Program-made: the position numbers and the translations under genes | In this document: positions 27,775-36,876 of the stretch, piece by piece | Layout of the letters: the number at the start of each line of letters is the position of its first letter | How positions within the stretch are numbered: the first letter of the stretch is position 1 | The notes under the pieces: model-generated | The model's database searches: none | What the model saw: the letters and a program-made list of their open reading frames with translations, nothing else | What the model was told of the DNA's origin: nothing | Origin: Catenovulum maritimum | GTDB lineage: Bacteria > Pseudomonadota > Gammaproteobacteria > Enterobacterales > Alteromonadaceae | Assembly (NCBI RefSeq): GCF_001050375.1 | Contig: NZ_KQ130488.1 | Span: 62,001 to 126,000 of the forward strand | Reading direction: 5' to 3' | Length of the DNA stretch: 64,000 nt

Positions 27775-30405
27775 TTGAGTAGCCAACAATTTTTTATCAG
27801 CAAGATTCAAGCGGTAAATTCGCTTGATAAAATAGTTGAAGTTCGTAAAGAAGTCGATTCGTACCATGCTTGGTTACAGGAATCCTTCACCAATCAACCT
27901 ATTGCGAAACTTGTATTAGGAAGAGCATTTTATATCGATAACCTAATTCGTCGACTATGGAAAATTTTAGGCTTAGAAGGTACAAAAGAACTGACGCTAG
28001 CTGCGGTTGGTGGCTATGGACGTGGTCATCTTAACCTCCACTCTGACATTGATTTATTAATCTTATCTAAAGATGCCTTAACGCCCGATGCTGAACAAAA
28101 AGTAAGTGCACTCATTACCGCATTATGGGATTTAGGTTTAGATATTGGACAAAGTGTTAGAACGCTAAAAGAAACCATAGACTTAGGCAAAGAAGACATC
28201 ACTATCGCCACCAATTTATTGGAAGCGAGGTTATTAATAGGTGATGAGAAGTTATTCAAAAGTTTAACTGAAAAGGTCAACAGCAAAAATTTTTGGCCGA
28301 GCATAAAATTTTATCAAGCGAAAACGCAAGAGCAAGCAGATCGACGCGCAAAATTTCATGACACCAGTTATAACCTTGAGCCAAATATTAAAGAGAATCC
28401 TGGGTGTTTACGCGATATTCAAAATATTGGTTGGATAGCTAAAAAGCATTATAAAGTGTTTGATGGTAGCCAGTTAGTTAAAGCCAACTTTATGACCGAC
28501 GAAGAGCTACGTGAGCTGCAAGATTGCCGTGAATTTTTATGGCATATGCGTTTTGCTTTACACATGGTTGCTGGTAGAAGTGAGAATAGACTGTTATTCG
28601 AACATCAACCAGCCATTGCTAATCTATTAGGTTATGGGGAAGATAAGCAAGCTGTTGAAACCATGATGAAGAAGTTCTTCGTTATCGTTAGGCGCGTTGG
28701 TGAATTAAATCAGGTTTTACTCCAATACTTTGCCGATGAATATGTCACTAAATTTAGACCTTGGAAGCGTCGTAAAGTTAATCAAGATTTTGAACTTGCA
28801 AATGGCCTATTAAAAGCAAAACACGAGCAAGTTTTTGATACGCCTGTTCAGTTATTGTCTTTGTTTAAGACGATCGCAGATTTACCAAACATGACAGCAC
28901 TACACTCTTCAACTTTACGTCAATTGCGAAATGCGAGACGTAAATTTGAATCAATGGAGTTGTGCCAAATAGAAAGCTGCCGTGAACTTTTTCTCGAACT
29001 AATCCAGCATCAAAAGTTTTTTGGTCTCAGCTGGCAGTTAATGCATAAGCACGGTGTCATGGCTATCTATAGTCACGATTGGGCGCATATTGTTGGTTTG
29101 ATGCAGTTTGATTTATTTCATAGTTATACGGTAGATGAACACACGAACAGGCTGATTAGGAACATTTTCAGATACACTCAATCCGAGTTTAAAGATGAAT
29201 TTCCTCGCTGTACCACAATTTGTCACAATTTTGCTAAGCTAGAATTGCTTTATATTGCTGCGATATACCATGATATTTGTAAAGGTAAAGGTGGGGATCA
29301 TTCAGAGTTAGGCGCTAAAGCAGTTCGCGAATTTTGCAAGCTCCATGGTATTTCAGAAACCGATACCGATTTAGTCGCTTGGTTAGTTGATCACCATCTT
29401 TATATGTCTGTTATAACTCAACGTAAAGATATAAATGACCCTCAAGTTATTTATGATTTTTGCGATCGAGTGCAAGATGAGACACATCTAAACTTACTAT
29501 ATGCCTTAACGCTTGCTGACATTAGAGCTACAAATGCCTCATTGTTAAATGACTGGAAAGCGTCATTACTAAAACAACTGTATATCAGCACATTAAATGC
29601 ATTACGAAGTGGCCATGAAAAACCAGTGGCGAGAGAAATTCAAATCCAAGAGCGAAGAGAGTCAGCCCTACAACGTCTAGAAAAAAATGGTCTAGACACA
29701 GTAAAAGCCAAAGAAATTTGGCACAGTTTACCAACCGACTATTTTTTACGTTATAGCTCGAAACAAATTGCTTGGCATACCAAAGCACTCATGCATAGTA
29801 CTGCGGAGCACTTAGTCGTAGCTACTCACAATGAAATGCATTTAGGTGGGACTGCGATTTTCATTTATACCAAGGATAGACCCTATTTGTTTGCAGCGAT
29901 TTGCTCATCAATTGGTCGAAAAAACTTCAATATTCATGATGCCAACATAATGAATACTGATGATGGCTATGCTTTAGATACTTTTATTATCCTTGAAGAA
30001 GATGGAAACCAAGTTAATAAAAAACGTTTTAAAGACATCCACGATGCGATTGAAGAAGCAGCTAGATGCGTTGGAGAGCCTAGTGTGCCTAGCCGTATAC
30101 CAAGGCAGATCAAACAATTTAGAGTGCCTACCCAAATCAACTGGGTAGAACACAAAAGCAATAAATATAGCTTGATGGAACTTGAAGCCTTGGATACTCC
30201 TGGTTTATTAGTTAAAATTGGGCGTGTATTTTTTGAAAATAATATTACAATTCACGCTGCGAAAGTAGCAACTATAGGCGAACGTGCTGAAGATTTCTTT
30301 ACTTTAACCAATAATAACGGTGCTCCACTGACTCCAGTCGAGAAAGAATCAATTACCCAGCAATTAAGAGAAGCTTTACAAATTAAACCTTCAAACAAGA
30401 GTTAA
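27775..30405 (+). CDS. glnD: PII uridylyltransferase / uridylyl-removing enzyme
   Basis: 876 residues, starting at TTG 8 bp after an AAGG element. The nucleotidyltransferase motif G-G-Y-G-R-G with H-S-D-I-D-L-L near 80-95 is followed by the GlnE-like helical region, an HD domain (Y-H-D-I-C-K-G-K-G-G-D-H-S) that removes UMP, and two C-terminal ACT domains that sense glutamine. GlnD uridylylates PII proteins under nitrogen limitation, controlling glutamine synthetase and NtrB. The map-glnD-dapD order is conserved in enterics and relatives; dapD follows after 3 bp. Confidence 0.97.
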   Translation: MSSQQFFISKIQAVNSLDKIVEVRKEVDSYHAWLQESFTNQPIAKLVLGRAFYIDNLIRRLWKILGLEGTKELTLAAVGGYGRGHLNLHSDIDLLILSKDALTPDAEQKVSALITALWDLGLDIGQSVRTLKETIDLGKEDITIATNLLEARLLIGDEKLFKSLTEKVNSKNFWPSIKFYQAKTQEQADRRAKFHDTSYNLEPNIKENPGCLRDIQNIGWIAKKHYKVFDGSQLVKANFMTDEELRELQDCREFLWHMRFALHMVAGRSENRLLFEHQPAIANLLGYGEDKQAVETMMKKFFVIVRRVGELNQVLLQYFADEYVTKFRPWKRRKVNQDFELANGLLKAKHEQVFDTPVQLLSLFKTIADLPNMTALHSSTLRQLRNARRKFESMELCQIESCRELFLELIQHQKFFGLSWQLMHKHGVMAIYSHDWAHIVGLMQFDLFHSYTVDEHTNRLIRNIFRYTQSEFKDEFPRCTTICHNFAKLELLYIAAIYHDICKGKGGDHSELGAKAVREFCKLHGISETDTDLVAWLVDHHLYMSVITQRKDINDPQVIYDFCDRVQDETHLNLLYALTLADIRATNASLLNDWKASLLKQLYISTLNALRSGHEKPVAREIQIQERRESALQRLEKNGLDTVKAKEIWHSLPTDYFLRYSSKQIAWHTKALMHSTAEHLVVATHNEMHLGGTAIFIYTKDRPYLFAAICSSIGRKNFNIHDANIMNTDDGYALDTFIILEEDGNQVNKKRFKDIHDAIEEAARCVGEPSVPSRIPRQIKQFRVPTQINWVEHKSNKYSLMELEALDTPGLLVKIGRVFFENNITIHAAKVATIGERAEDFFTLTNNNGAPLTPVEKESITQQLREALQIKPSNKS

Positions 30406-30408
30406 AAT

Positions 30409-31233
30409 ATGTCAGATATTAAAAATATTATCGAAACTGCATTTGAAACACGTGCAGAGATCACACCAGCTAACGTAACTGCTGAAGTTAAAAGTGCAGT
30501 TGAAGAAGCGGTTGCATTATTAGATAGCGGTAAAGCGCGTGTTGCTGAGAAAATTTCAGGTGAGTGGGTTGTTCACCAATGGCTTAAAAAAGCCGTTTTA
30601 TTATCTTTCCGTATTCGTGACAATGCCCCGATTGATGGTGGCGAAACTCAATACTACGATAAAGTAGACATGAAATATGCAGACTACACTGCAGAACAAT
30701 TCAAAGCTGAAGGTGTTCGTGTTGTTCCTCCTGCCGCAGTTAGAAAAGGTTCATTTATTGCGCCTAATACTGTATTAATGCCATCTTACGTTAACATTGG
30801 TGCATACGTAGATGAAGGTTCTATGGTAGATACATGGGCGACTGTTGGTTCATGTGCACAAATTGGTAAAAACGTACACCTTTCTGGTGGTGTTGGCATA
30901 GGCGGCGTTTTAGAGCCATTACAAGCTAACCCAACTATCATCGAAGACAACTGTTTCATCGGCGCTCGTTCTGAGATCGTTGAAGGTGTTGTGGTTGAAG
31001 AAGGTGCTGTTATTTCAATGGGTGTTTACATAGGCCAAAGCACTAAGATTTTTGACCGCGAAACAGGTGAAGTAACATACGGTCGTGTACCAGCTGGATC
31101 TGTTGTTGTTTCTGGTTCATTACCTTCTAAATGCGGCACTTATAGCTTATACGCAGCTGTCATTGTGAAAAAAGTAGACGCTAAAACACGCTCTAAAGTT
31201 GGTATTAACGGTTTGTTACGTAATATCGACTAA
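30409..31233 (+). CDS. dapD: Tetrahydrodipicolinate N-succinyltransferase
   Basis: 274 residues, the E. coli length. It has an N-terminal helical domain, a hexapeptide left-handed beta-helix ([10 protein letters not shown] and [13 protein letters not shown]) and a C-terminal beta segment. It succinylates tetrahydrodipicolinate in the diaminopimelate/lysine pathway, needed for peptidoglycan. A strong bidirectional terminator follows. Confidence 0.98.
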   Translation: MSDIKNIIETAFETRAEITPANVTAEVKSAVEEAVALLDSGKARVAEKISGEWVVHQWLKKAVLLSFRIRDNAPIDGGETQYYDKVDMKYADYTAEQFKAEGVRVVPPAAVRKGSFIAPNTVLMPSYVNIGAYVDEGSMVDTWATVGSCAQIGKNVHLSGGVGIGGVLEPLQANPTIIEDNCFIGARSEIVEGVVVEEGAVISMGVYIGQSTKIFDRETGEVTYGRVPAGSVVVSGSLPSKCGTYSLYAAVIVKKVDAKTRSKVGINGLLRNID

Positions 31234-31254
31234 TTAGCAGTCATGTTTACCCAT

Positions 31255-31286
31255 AAAAAAACCGAACTTTGAGTTCGGTTTTTTTA
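31255..31286 (+). terminator. Bidirectional intrinsic terminator after dapD
   Basis: An 8-bp stem (ACCGAACT / AGTTCGGT) with a 3-base loop, flanked by A6 upstream and T6 downstream. It ends the map-glnD-dapD transcript and, read on the minus strand, could also stop the convergent DUF342 gene. Confidence 0.9.
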
Positions 31287-31333
31287 TGCTTTATCGCAAT
31301 TCATATCATATCAAACCAATCTGGTTTAAATCA

Positions 31334-32998
31334 TTAGACACGAACAAACTTCCGTTTTTTATGGATAATTTTAGTCGGTCCCCAATCTTCTACTGAAGTG
31401 AAACTCACATCCCCCATCACAATTTGCGTCTTACTAAATAGATTTTTAGAGGTTTCAATATAAACAGCATTCTGTTGAGTTTCGATTCTTTTAGCCAATT
31501 GCTCATAAGCATGACTGAACTTTCTTAACTCTTTATCTTGTTGCTTATAAGATTTTATTGTTTGCTCAATCAGGTCTGCTTTATTTTGATTTTCGTTTTC
31601 TGTGTCTTCACGTAAATGTTGCCAAGCTAGCTTGATTTCTTCTAATACTTCAATTTTAGCTTGCTTGTGTTTAGCTAAAAGTGCTTTACGAGCTAGCTGA
31701 TCTTTTAAGGCCAAAAATAGTTCAATTCTAGTATTAGTGGATGCTATAGCACCTAAAGATGCGCATTTAACCCCTTGCTCAACTTGATATAAACCACCAA
31801 CAATCTTACCGCCTAAGGCCTTTTCACTACCGCCCAAAATTGAATTAGCCTTAATCCTCGAGTGAAGAATCTGGCCATAAAACTGAACTTGATTACCACA
31901 TTCAATATTTACGCTTTGTATATACTTAGCAGAAATGTCACCGGAAACCTTAATATTACAATGAAAATCGGCAGTTGCTAAATCGGCATCATCATCTACT
32001 TTTCTGCCGATAATCCCTTTCATAACCGTTAAGTCACCTTGTATCTCTAAGTTGGCATTTTCGACAAAGCCCACAACTGTTACATTGCCTGAAGCTTTAA
32101 GTTTCATCCCTTCCGCAACATCACCGTTTACTATCACGCCACCTTCAAAATCTATATGGCCGCTCTTTACATCAACGCCTTTTAATTCAAGTACATTATC
32201 AACTCTAGCGCCATTCTTCATTTCATAAGGCAGACCCGGAATATCAGCAATCAATAAATTTTCATCGTCAGGAGATATGACTGTGCCTTGCCCTATGTCG
32301 AAATCAACTTTTGCGCCCGGTTTTGGCTTAACTGCATCGCCTTTAACGTTATAGCCTGGCTTACCTAGGGTAGGCGGGTGGCGTTTAACTAATACATCTC
32401 CTGGTTTAACTGATATAAGCTCTCCGAGATCTCTCATGTCAACCTTGCCATTTTCTAGCGCTTGGGGTTCTAGCACTCTCTCTCTAGCCGATTTAGAAAG
32501 CATTTCAAAATAGCTATCAACGCCATTTTCGGGCTCTTTACCATGCGCAATAGTCTGATTAACGACTTCTCCCGGAGCAACTTTCTCAAGATCTTTTATT
32601 AAGGATGAAATGGCTGCCTGATCTAAACCCATAGTGACACCAGCTTGAGCACAACATTTTGCTATTTGATTTGGTTTGGGGAGCGCACCTCCATAAGGGG
32701 CTGTAACTTCGGCATTAGCTGACATCATATCAGTGGCAACAATAATTTTAACTTTCGCAGGGCGTCTTTCCGCAATAGCAAATTTTACTTCGGCATCCTG
32801 CTTTTTTTGAACTAGGTTCTGACATGCTAAAGCGACAGCTTTTTTAGCTTCCGCTTCCATATAAAGGAATTGATTGAAATCAGATTCATGCCAAGCTTCA
32901 AACAATAAGGCATCTGTTGGTGCTACTTCATCTTCGCAGTTTATAGAAACATTTAATTTATTGGATGTCTCATCGAACTCAAAGAAAAACTGCGCCAT
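31334..32998 (-). CDS. DUF342 / FapA-family protein
   Basis: 554 residues, without signal peptide. The central part (about 190-380) has the DUF342 (FapA) pattern of short beta-helix turns: V-K-P-G-D-V-L-V-K-R, then repeated G-x-V-x-x-G-M-x-x-x-A-x-G-x-V segments, then a long charged coiled coil (about 425-500). Family members occur near polar flagellar, chemotaxis or sporulation genes; the biochemical role is unsettled, with polymer-forming scaffold proposals. Here it stands alone between dapD and the DUF2982-like gene, 63 bp downstream of the latter. Confidence 0.8.
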   Translation of the reverse strand: MAQFFFEFDETSNKLNVSINCEDEVAPTDALLFEAWHESDFNQFLYMEAEAKKAVALACQNLVQKKQDAEVKFAIAERRPAKVKIIVATDMMSANAEVTAPYGGALPKPNQIAKCCAQAGVTMGLDQAAISSLIKDLEKVAPGEVVNQTIAHGKEPENGVDSYFEMLSKSARERVLEPQALENGKVDMRDLGELISVKPGDVLVKRHPPTLGKPGYNVKGDAVKPKPGAKVDFDIGQGTVISPDDENLLIADIPGLPYEMKNGARVDNVLELKGVDVKSGHIDFEGGVIVNGDVAEGMKLKASGNVTVVGFVENANLEIQGDLTVMKGIIGRKVDDDADLATADFHCNIKVSGDISAKYIQSVNIECGNQVQFYGQILHSRIKANSILGGSEKALGGKIVGGLYQVEQGVKCASLGAIASTNTRIELFLALKDQLARKALLAKHKQAKIEVLEEIKLAWQHLREDTENENQNKADLIEQTIKSYKQQDKELRKFSHAYEQLAKRIETQQNAVYIETSKNLFSKTQIVMGDVSFTSVEDWGPTKIIHKKRKFVRV

Positions 32999-33061
32999 AA
33001 TACAACTAACCTTATAATTTTTATTGATTTTATAGTAACTTAAACAGTGGCATTCTGATCA

Positions 33062-33733
33062 TTAAAGTTTATTACGACCCTGTTGTCTATAATTGTTTAA
33101 CAAAACTTTAAATTCGCTACTTGAGCGATCCATTGCTGTCTCAGGAAAAAATATATCATACCCTGAAAATTCTCGAAACTGTTTCATTCGATGAGCGAAC
33201 ATTGCTCTTAATCCCGTGTATGTTTCTTGTTCCGATTTATAAGAGTTTAATATGAACGAACCATAGTCATCATCAAACTTTTTATCTGAATGCCTTAAGT
33301 AATATTCAAAGATTGCCTTCTGTTCCACCATTAAATGAGATATTAACCTTAAACTTATACTGGTTAATAATAGCTCTGGCTGTTTAAGTTTAATCCCCAC
33401 ATACGCCATTTCAGTTTGGTTTAAGCCGACCGATTTAGGCACACCAACCAAACTAATATTGTCCCAACTGATAAAAATATAGCCAAAACGATTCTGGTAA
33501 TACAAGCCATCAACTTTTAACACAAAGCTAAATTCTGGCTCACTAGATTTGAAATAACCTAAGATCATCCCTGTGATAGATGCCATTATCAAAAAGATTA
33601 TCTGGATTTGATACATTTCAACCCAAGCTAATTTAATGATAAACAATGCGACAAAACAGATAAAGCTAATCACAAATATACTGCGGCCATTTGCAGCTGT
33701 CGATGCTTTAATAAATATTTGGTTTTCTTTCAT
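33062..33733 (-). CDS. DUF2982-like inner-membrane protein
   Basis: 223 residues: two hydrophobic segments at about 18-36 and 42-60, then a soluble C-terminal domain with W-D-N-I-x-x-V-G-V-P and a Y-x-x-Y-F-P-like region. From memory it resembles DUF2982, a family of unknown function found in Vibrio, Shewanella and relatives. The ATG immediately follows the stop of a 45-codon gene (TAAATG) with AGGA 4 bp upstream, so the two are translationally coupled. I assign no function. Confidence 0.6.
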   Translation of the reverse strand: MKENQIFIKASTAANGRSIFVISFICFVALFIIKLAWVEMYQIQIIFLIMASITGMILGYFKSSEPEFSFVLKVDGLYYQNRFGYIFISWDNISLVGVPKSVGLNQTEMAYVGIKLKQPELLLTSISLRLISHLMVEQKAIFEYYLRHSDKKFDDDYGSFILNSYKSEQETYTGLRAMFAHRMKQFREFSGYDIFFPETAMDRSSSEFKVLLNNYRQQGRNKL

Positions 33734-33871
33734 TTATCCTACTTCAGCAAATTTAGGTAAATATATATATATAAAAAACCAAAACATAGCTAAAGCCCAA
33801 AGAATAATAATTCGCCACCTTCGGCAGCGAGGACAATCCGGCCAAAATATTTTTTTTAATAATTTTTTCAT
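33734..33871 (-). CDS. 45-residue basic membrane peptide with a CxxC motif
   Basis: A short frame encoding a Lys-rich N-terminus, a C13-P-R-C16 motif, a run of Arg/Trp, then one membrane span (about 21-38). Its stop codon touches the start of the DUF2982-like gene, which argues that it is real and coupled. The ATG lies just after the chemoreceptor terminator and has no obvious Shine-Dalgarno sequence. Function unknown; a small membrane partner of its neighbour is possible. Confidence 0.45.
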   Translation of the reverse strand: MKKLLKKIFWPDCPRCRRWRIIILWALAMFWFFIYIYLPKFAEVG

Positions 33872-33875
33872 GACA

Positions 33876-33900
33876 TAAAAAAAGGAGGCCTAGCCTCCTT
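33876..33900 (-). terminator. Intrinsic terminator after the chemoreceptor gene
   Basis: An 8-bp stem (AAGGAGGC / GCCTCCTT) with a 3-base loop, followed by a T tract on the minus strand. It lies 33 bp after the chemoreceptor stop, and its T tract almost touches the start of the 45-residue gene. Confidence 0.85.
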
Positions 33901-33933
33901 CCTTGAAAGTAAATCAAGATTCAAACAAACGTA

Positions 33934-34836
33934 TTAATTACGAATGCTTTGTAAGTTTGAAATAAGCTCTTCACTCAGACCGTGATTTCTTGAAGCGCCA
34001 TCCATAGAATCTTTAGTGCTATTAACTAAAGTATCCATATTTGAGCGAATCTCTTCAGTACTAGAAAGCTGTAAACGGATTTGATCCATCATATTTTCCA
34101 TTGAGTGAGCACTTTCTTTAGCCACTCTAACTAAAGAGCCAAGTTGATCAGTTGTTACATCTGCTATTTCAACACTGGTTTCAATTAATCCCTGAACTTC
34201 TTTTTGCTTAGTAATTATGGAACTTGAAATATCCATAATTTTTTTCATTTCAGTTTGAATTTGATCTGCTGACTGATTGGCTGTATTCGCAAGCGATCTA
34301 ACTTCATCAGCAACAACCGCAAAGCCTCGACCATGTTCACCCGCCCTTGCAGCCTCAATAGCGGCGTTAAGTGCAAGTAAGTTAGTTTGTTCAGCAATAC
34401 CTTTTATCGATTCAACTAAATGGTCGATGTTCTTACTGTTTTCATCTAAGTTAGATAATAAAGTTGTAAACTCTGAGATGTAGTGCGCTGAGCTTTTAAT
34501 ATTTTCAACTAACTTACTTAGCTGTTCAATACAATCTTCACTCGTACTTGATGTTTCAGAAGCCGATTCATATGAACTTTTAGAAATATTTTCTATTTCC
34601 ATCGATTGCTCAATAAAGTTTTTCACTAAATCGTAGCTACGCTCAATCATATCCAGACCATCTGCACTGGTACGATTTACTGTATATGCATTATCTTTAA
34701 TCTGCTCAGCAATTTGATAAGCATCACTAGAAAGAAGTTTATCCAATATAGCTGCTTTTTTTTCTAATTCATTTAAATCAACTTGATCTACAAGAGTTTT
34801 GCCGATTGGAATACTAGGTTTTAGAAAACTTAGCAT
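33934..34836 (-). CDS. Soluble methyl-accepting chemotaxis protein
   Basis: 300 residues with no transmembrane segment and no HAMP domain. The whole protein is helical, centred on the signalling hairpin at about 150-180 ([18 protein letters not shown], then [10 protein letters not shown]). That hairpin binds CheA and CheW. The N-terminal ~60 residues must hold or recruit the sensor but no known ligand domain is visible. Such short cytoplasmic receptors report internal signals. It is monogenic with its own terminator; no che gene is nearby. Confidence 0.9.
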   Translation of the reverse strand: MLSFLKPSIPIGKTLVDQVDLNELEKKAAILDKLLSSDAYQIAEQIKDNAYTVNRTSADGLDMIERSYDLVKNFIEQSMEIENISKSSYESASETSSTSEDCIEQLSKLVENIKSSAHYISEFTTLLSNLDENSKNIDHLVESIKGIAEQTNLLALNAAIEAARAGEHGRGFAVVADEVRSLANTANQSADQIQTEMKKIMDISSSIITKQKEVQGLIETSVEIADVTTDQLGSLVRVAKESAHSMENMMDQIRLQLSSTEEIRSNMDTLVNSTKDSMDGASRNHGLSEELISNLQSIRN

Positions 34837-35469
34837 AAAGTATCATTCCTTCTTATCTAATTATTGAACAATTATTTTTATTTTGGTTAGGATGCGTAAC
34901 TAAGGCGCTTACTGCCTTCAACTTGAACCAAATCTGTCATTTAACAATGATATGGACTAACTATAGAAAAAAACATTGTCATTTACCAACTTAAAACGAG
35001 TTTTTAAATATTATTTTTTACCTAGGCTATGTTTAGCTTTGTTTATAAATTGAGCTCAGTGAAAAAATAACACAAAGAGTAACACGCTCTAAATGTTTTA
35101 ACGGCTAAAAAATTAATTACTTTAGTAAAAACAAGAAGGTGTCAGCTTTGTTAAACTAAAAACCTTTATTGTACCAAAATTGTGCTGGCAAATAGTGGTT
35201 ACAATTGTAGCTTTGCCTATAAAAGCAAGTCGATCGTAATCAGCTGCTAGGTAAAACCTATAATACAGATGATTATCCATTAAAACGTATTGAATTTAGA
35301 GCACTTTTAACAAAAAATATGATAAATTTCTTTCTTAACATAGAGCCTAGAATTAGATAAGCAGGTATAAATCCGAGTTAATGATTCCATAACTCAGATT
35401 TTTTAAAAACTGGCTTTCAAACAATTTCGCTCTCAATACCCATAATTCTAAAAATAAAAAGAGCCTAGC
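34837..35469. other. 633-bp gap without an evident protein gene
   Basis: AT-rich. It holds a TATAAT hexamer at 35259-35264 overlapped by the inverted repeat TAGGT-AAA-ACCTA (35248-35260), an open stretch of 35 codons without start codon (35253-35360), and an intrinsic-terminator-like hairpin at 35369-35404. Together these could mark a small RNA. The rest shows nothing I recognise. Confidence 0.4.
35369..35404 (+). terminator. Terminator-like hairpin upstream of the DUF945 gene
   Basis: A 12-bp stem with one mismatch (AAATCCGAGTTA / TAACTCAGATTT), a 9-base loop and a following T tract. No protein gene ends upstream on the plus strand, so it either ends an unannotated small RNA or is an attenuator in the leader of the DUF945-ebo operon. 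Confidence 0.55.
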
Positions 35470-36870
35470 ATGAAAAAACTGTTTGCGATTGTATTACTAC
35501 TTACTTTCAGCGTTTTAATCGCCCCCAAATTTATTGGCCAATATAGGCACGAGGCTTTAACAACTTATTTAAAACAACTTGATGCTATGCCTGGTTATTC
35601 AGCTAAACTAGTCAAATATCAACCTGGCTGGTTTACTTCCGTAGGTATTATATTAATCAAAGCAGACGTATCTGGCGTATTCAGCCAAAATAGCCAAGCA
35701 GAAAAACATATTATTGAGCGAATTCTAAACCAAGGACTTGTGTTAGATATCAGTGTGCAGCATGGTCCTGTGGTGATATCCCCAGACTTTAATCTGGCAT
35801 TAAATAGCTTTCAAATTGGTTTAAACCAGCAGCAGAAATGGGTCAGTGAAATCCAATCTAAATTGCAATTAGATTATTTATTGATATCAAAATTTCAAAC
35901 CAGCTTAGCTGGTAATTTAGCAAACCAATTTTATATCCCCTCTTTCACCCTACAAAATAGTGACCAAAGCATCGTATTTGGTGGTGTAAGTATTTTTACT
36001 CAAATGTCGAATGCGAATACTCAATATCAAACTCATGGGGTTATCAATAAAAGTACAGCTATCTCACCTATCGTTACTTTTGAAGCTGAACCAATACAAA
36101 TCAATGCCGAGGGGCAAATTAGCGACTCGTTACTATTTAGCTATGGCGATGCTAGTTTTATTTTTCCTAAACTAAGTATGACAGGGAAAAAACAATTCGA
36201 ATTAACCAATTTTGTTTTAAGTACCCAAGTAGCAAAGCAAAATGACAATGATTTAAGCATAGGTTACAAAATCAGCTTAGATAGTTTCTCTAGTTCTGAA
36301 TCACCAATCAAACTAAAAAATACTGAGTTTGCAATAACCATAGATAGCCTAAATGAGTCAGGTTTAATTCAACTGTATCAATTAAACCAAAACGCTTCTA
36401 AATTGCCTGAGCATGAGCACAGGCAGGAAATTGTAAGATTACTCACGGAATTGATTCAACATAAGCCTAAAATCAATCTACATAAGTTAAATTTTGCTTT
36501 GGATGAAGTGAATTATTTAACCTCAAATGCAACCGCATACTTTAATGACAAATTTAGCCAAGCGCCCAAGTTTAATAGCCAAGCCGCTCTAAGATCGGCT
36601 CTAATTATTGAGTTTAATACCCAATTTACTGAAAATTTAGTGCAGCAAATCATCACCCAAAATATGGCTCATACCGGAGAGAAAAATCAAATTCCAGCAG
36701 CAGACATAACCGCCTTGCAAGCACAGCAGGTACAAAGCATTAGCCAAATGCTAGCTCAGTACATTGAACAAAAGCTACTAACAAAAACTGAAGCAGGCTA
36801 CCAAACTCAAGGTTTATTCAAAGACAACCAGTTAACGCTCAATAATCAACCACTCGCTTTAGGTCGATAA
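35470..36870 (+). CDS. DUF945 (YdgA-like) family protein
   Basis: 466 residues with an N-terminal signal or anchor (K-K-L-F-A-I-V-L-L-L-T-F). The YdgA/DUF945 pattern follows: a short helical part, then Y-Q-P-G-W-F and many beta segments, as in lipid-transfer-like AsmA/DUF945 proteins. E. coli YdgA is an inner-membrane protein with a large periplasmic part whose role is unknown. The stop lies 6 bp before eboC, so it is very likely part of the same operon and may act in the same envelope process. Confidence 0.8.
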   Translation: MKKLFAIVLLLTFSVLIAPKFIGQYRHEALTTYLKQLDAMPGYSAKLVKYQPGWFTSVGIILIKADVSGVFSQNSQAEKHIIERILNQGLVLDISVQHGPVVISPDFNLALNSFQIGLNQQQKWVSEIQSKLQLDYLLISKFQTSLAGNLANQFYIPSFTLQNSDQSIVFGGVSIFTQMSNANTQYQTHGVINKSTAISPIVTFEAEPIQINAEGQISDSLLFSYGDASFIFPKLSMTGKKQFELTNFVLSTQVAKQNDNDLSIGYKISLDSFSSSESPIKLKNTEFAITIDSLNESGLIQLYQLNQNASKLPEHEHRQEIVRLLTELIQHKPKINLHKLNFALDEVNYLTSNATAYFNDKFSQAPKFNSQAALRSALIIEFNTQFTENLVQQIITQNMAHTGEKNQIPAADITALQAQQVQSISQMLAQYIEQKLLTKTEAGYQTQGLFKDNQLTLNNQPLALGR

Positions 36871-36876
36871 TCCAAG

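Noticed and set aside
33764-33776. Short alternating TA run
   Set aside because: It lies inside the 45-codon frame (its Ile/Tyr-rich membrane end) and is too short to call a repeat element.
35253-35360. Open stretch of 35 codons resembling a gene remnant
   Set aside because: No start codon, no ribosome site, stops just upstream, and no family recognised; kept only as part of the small-RNA suggestion.
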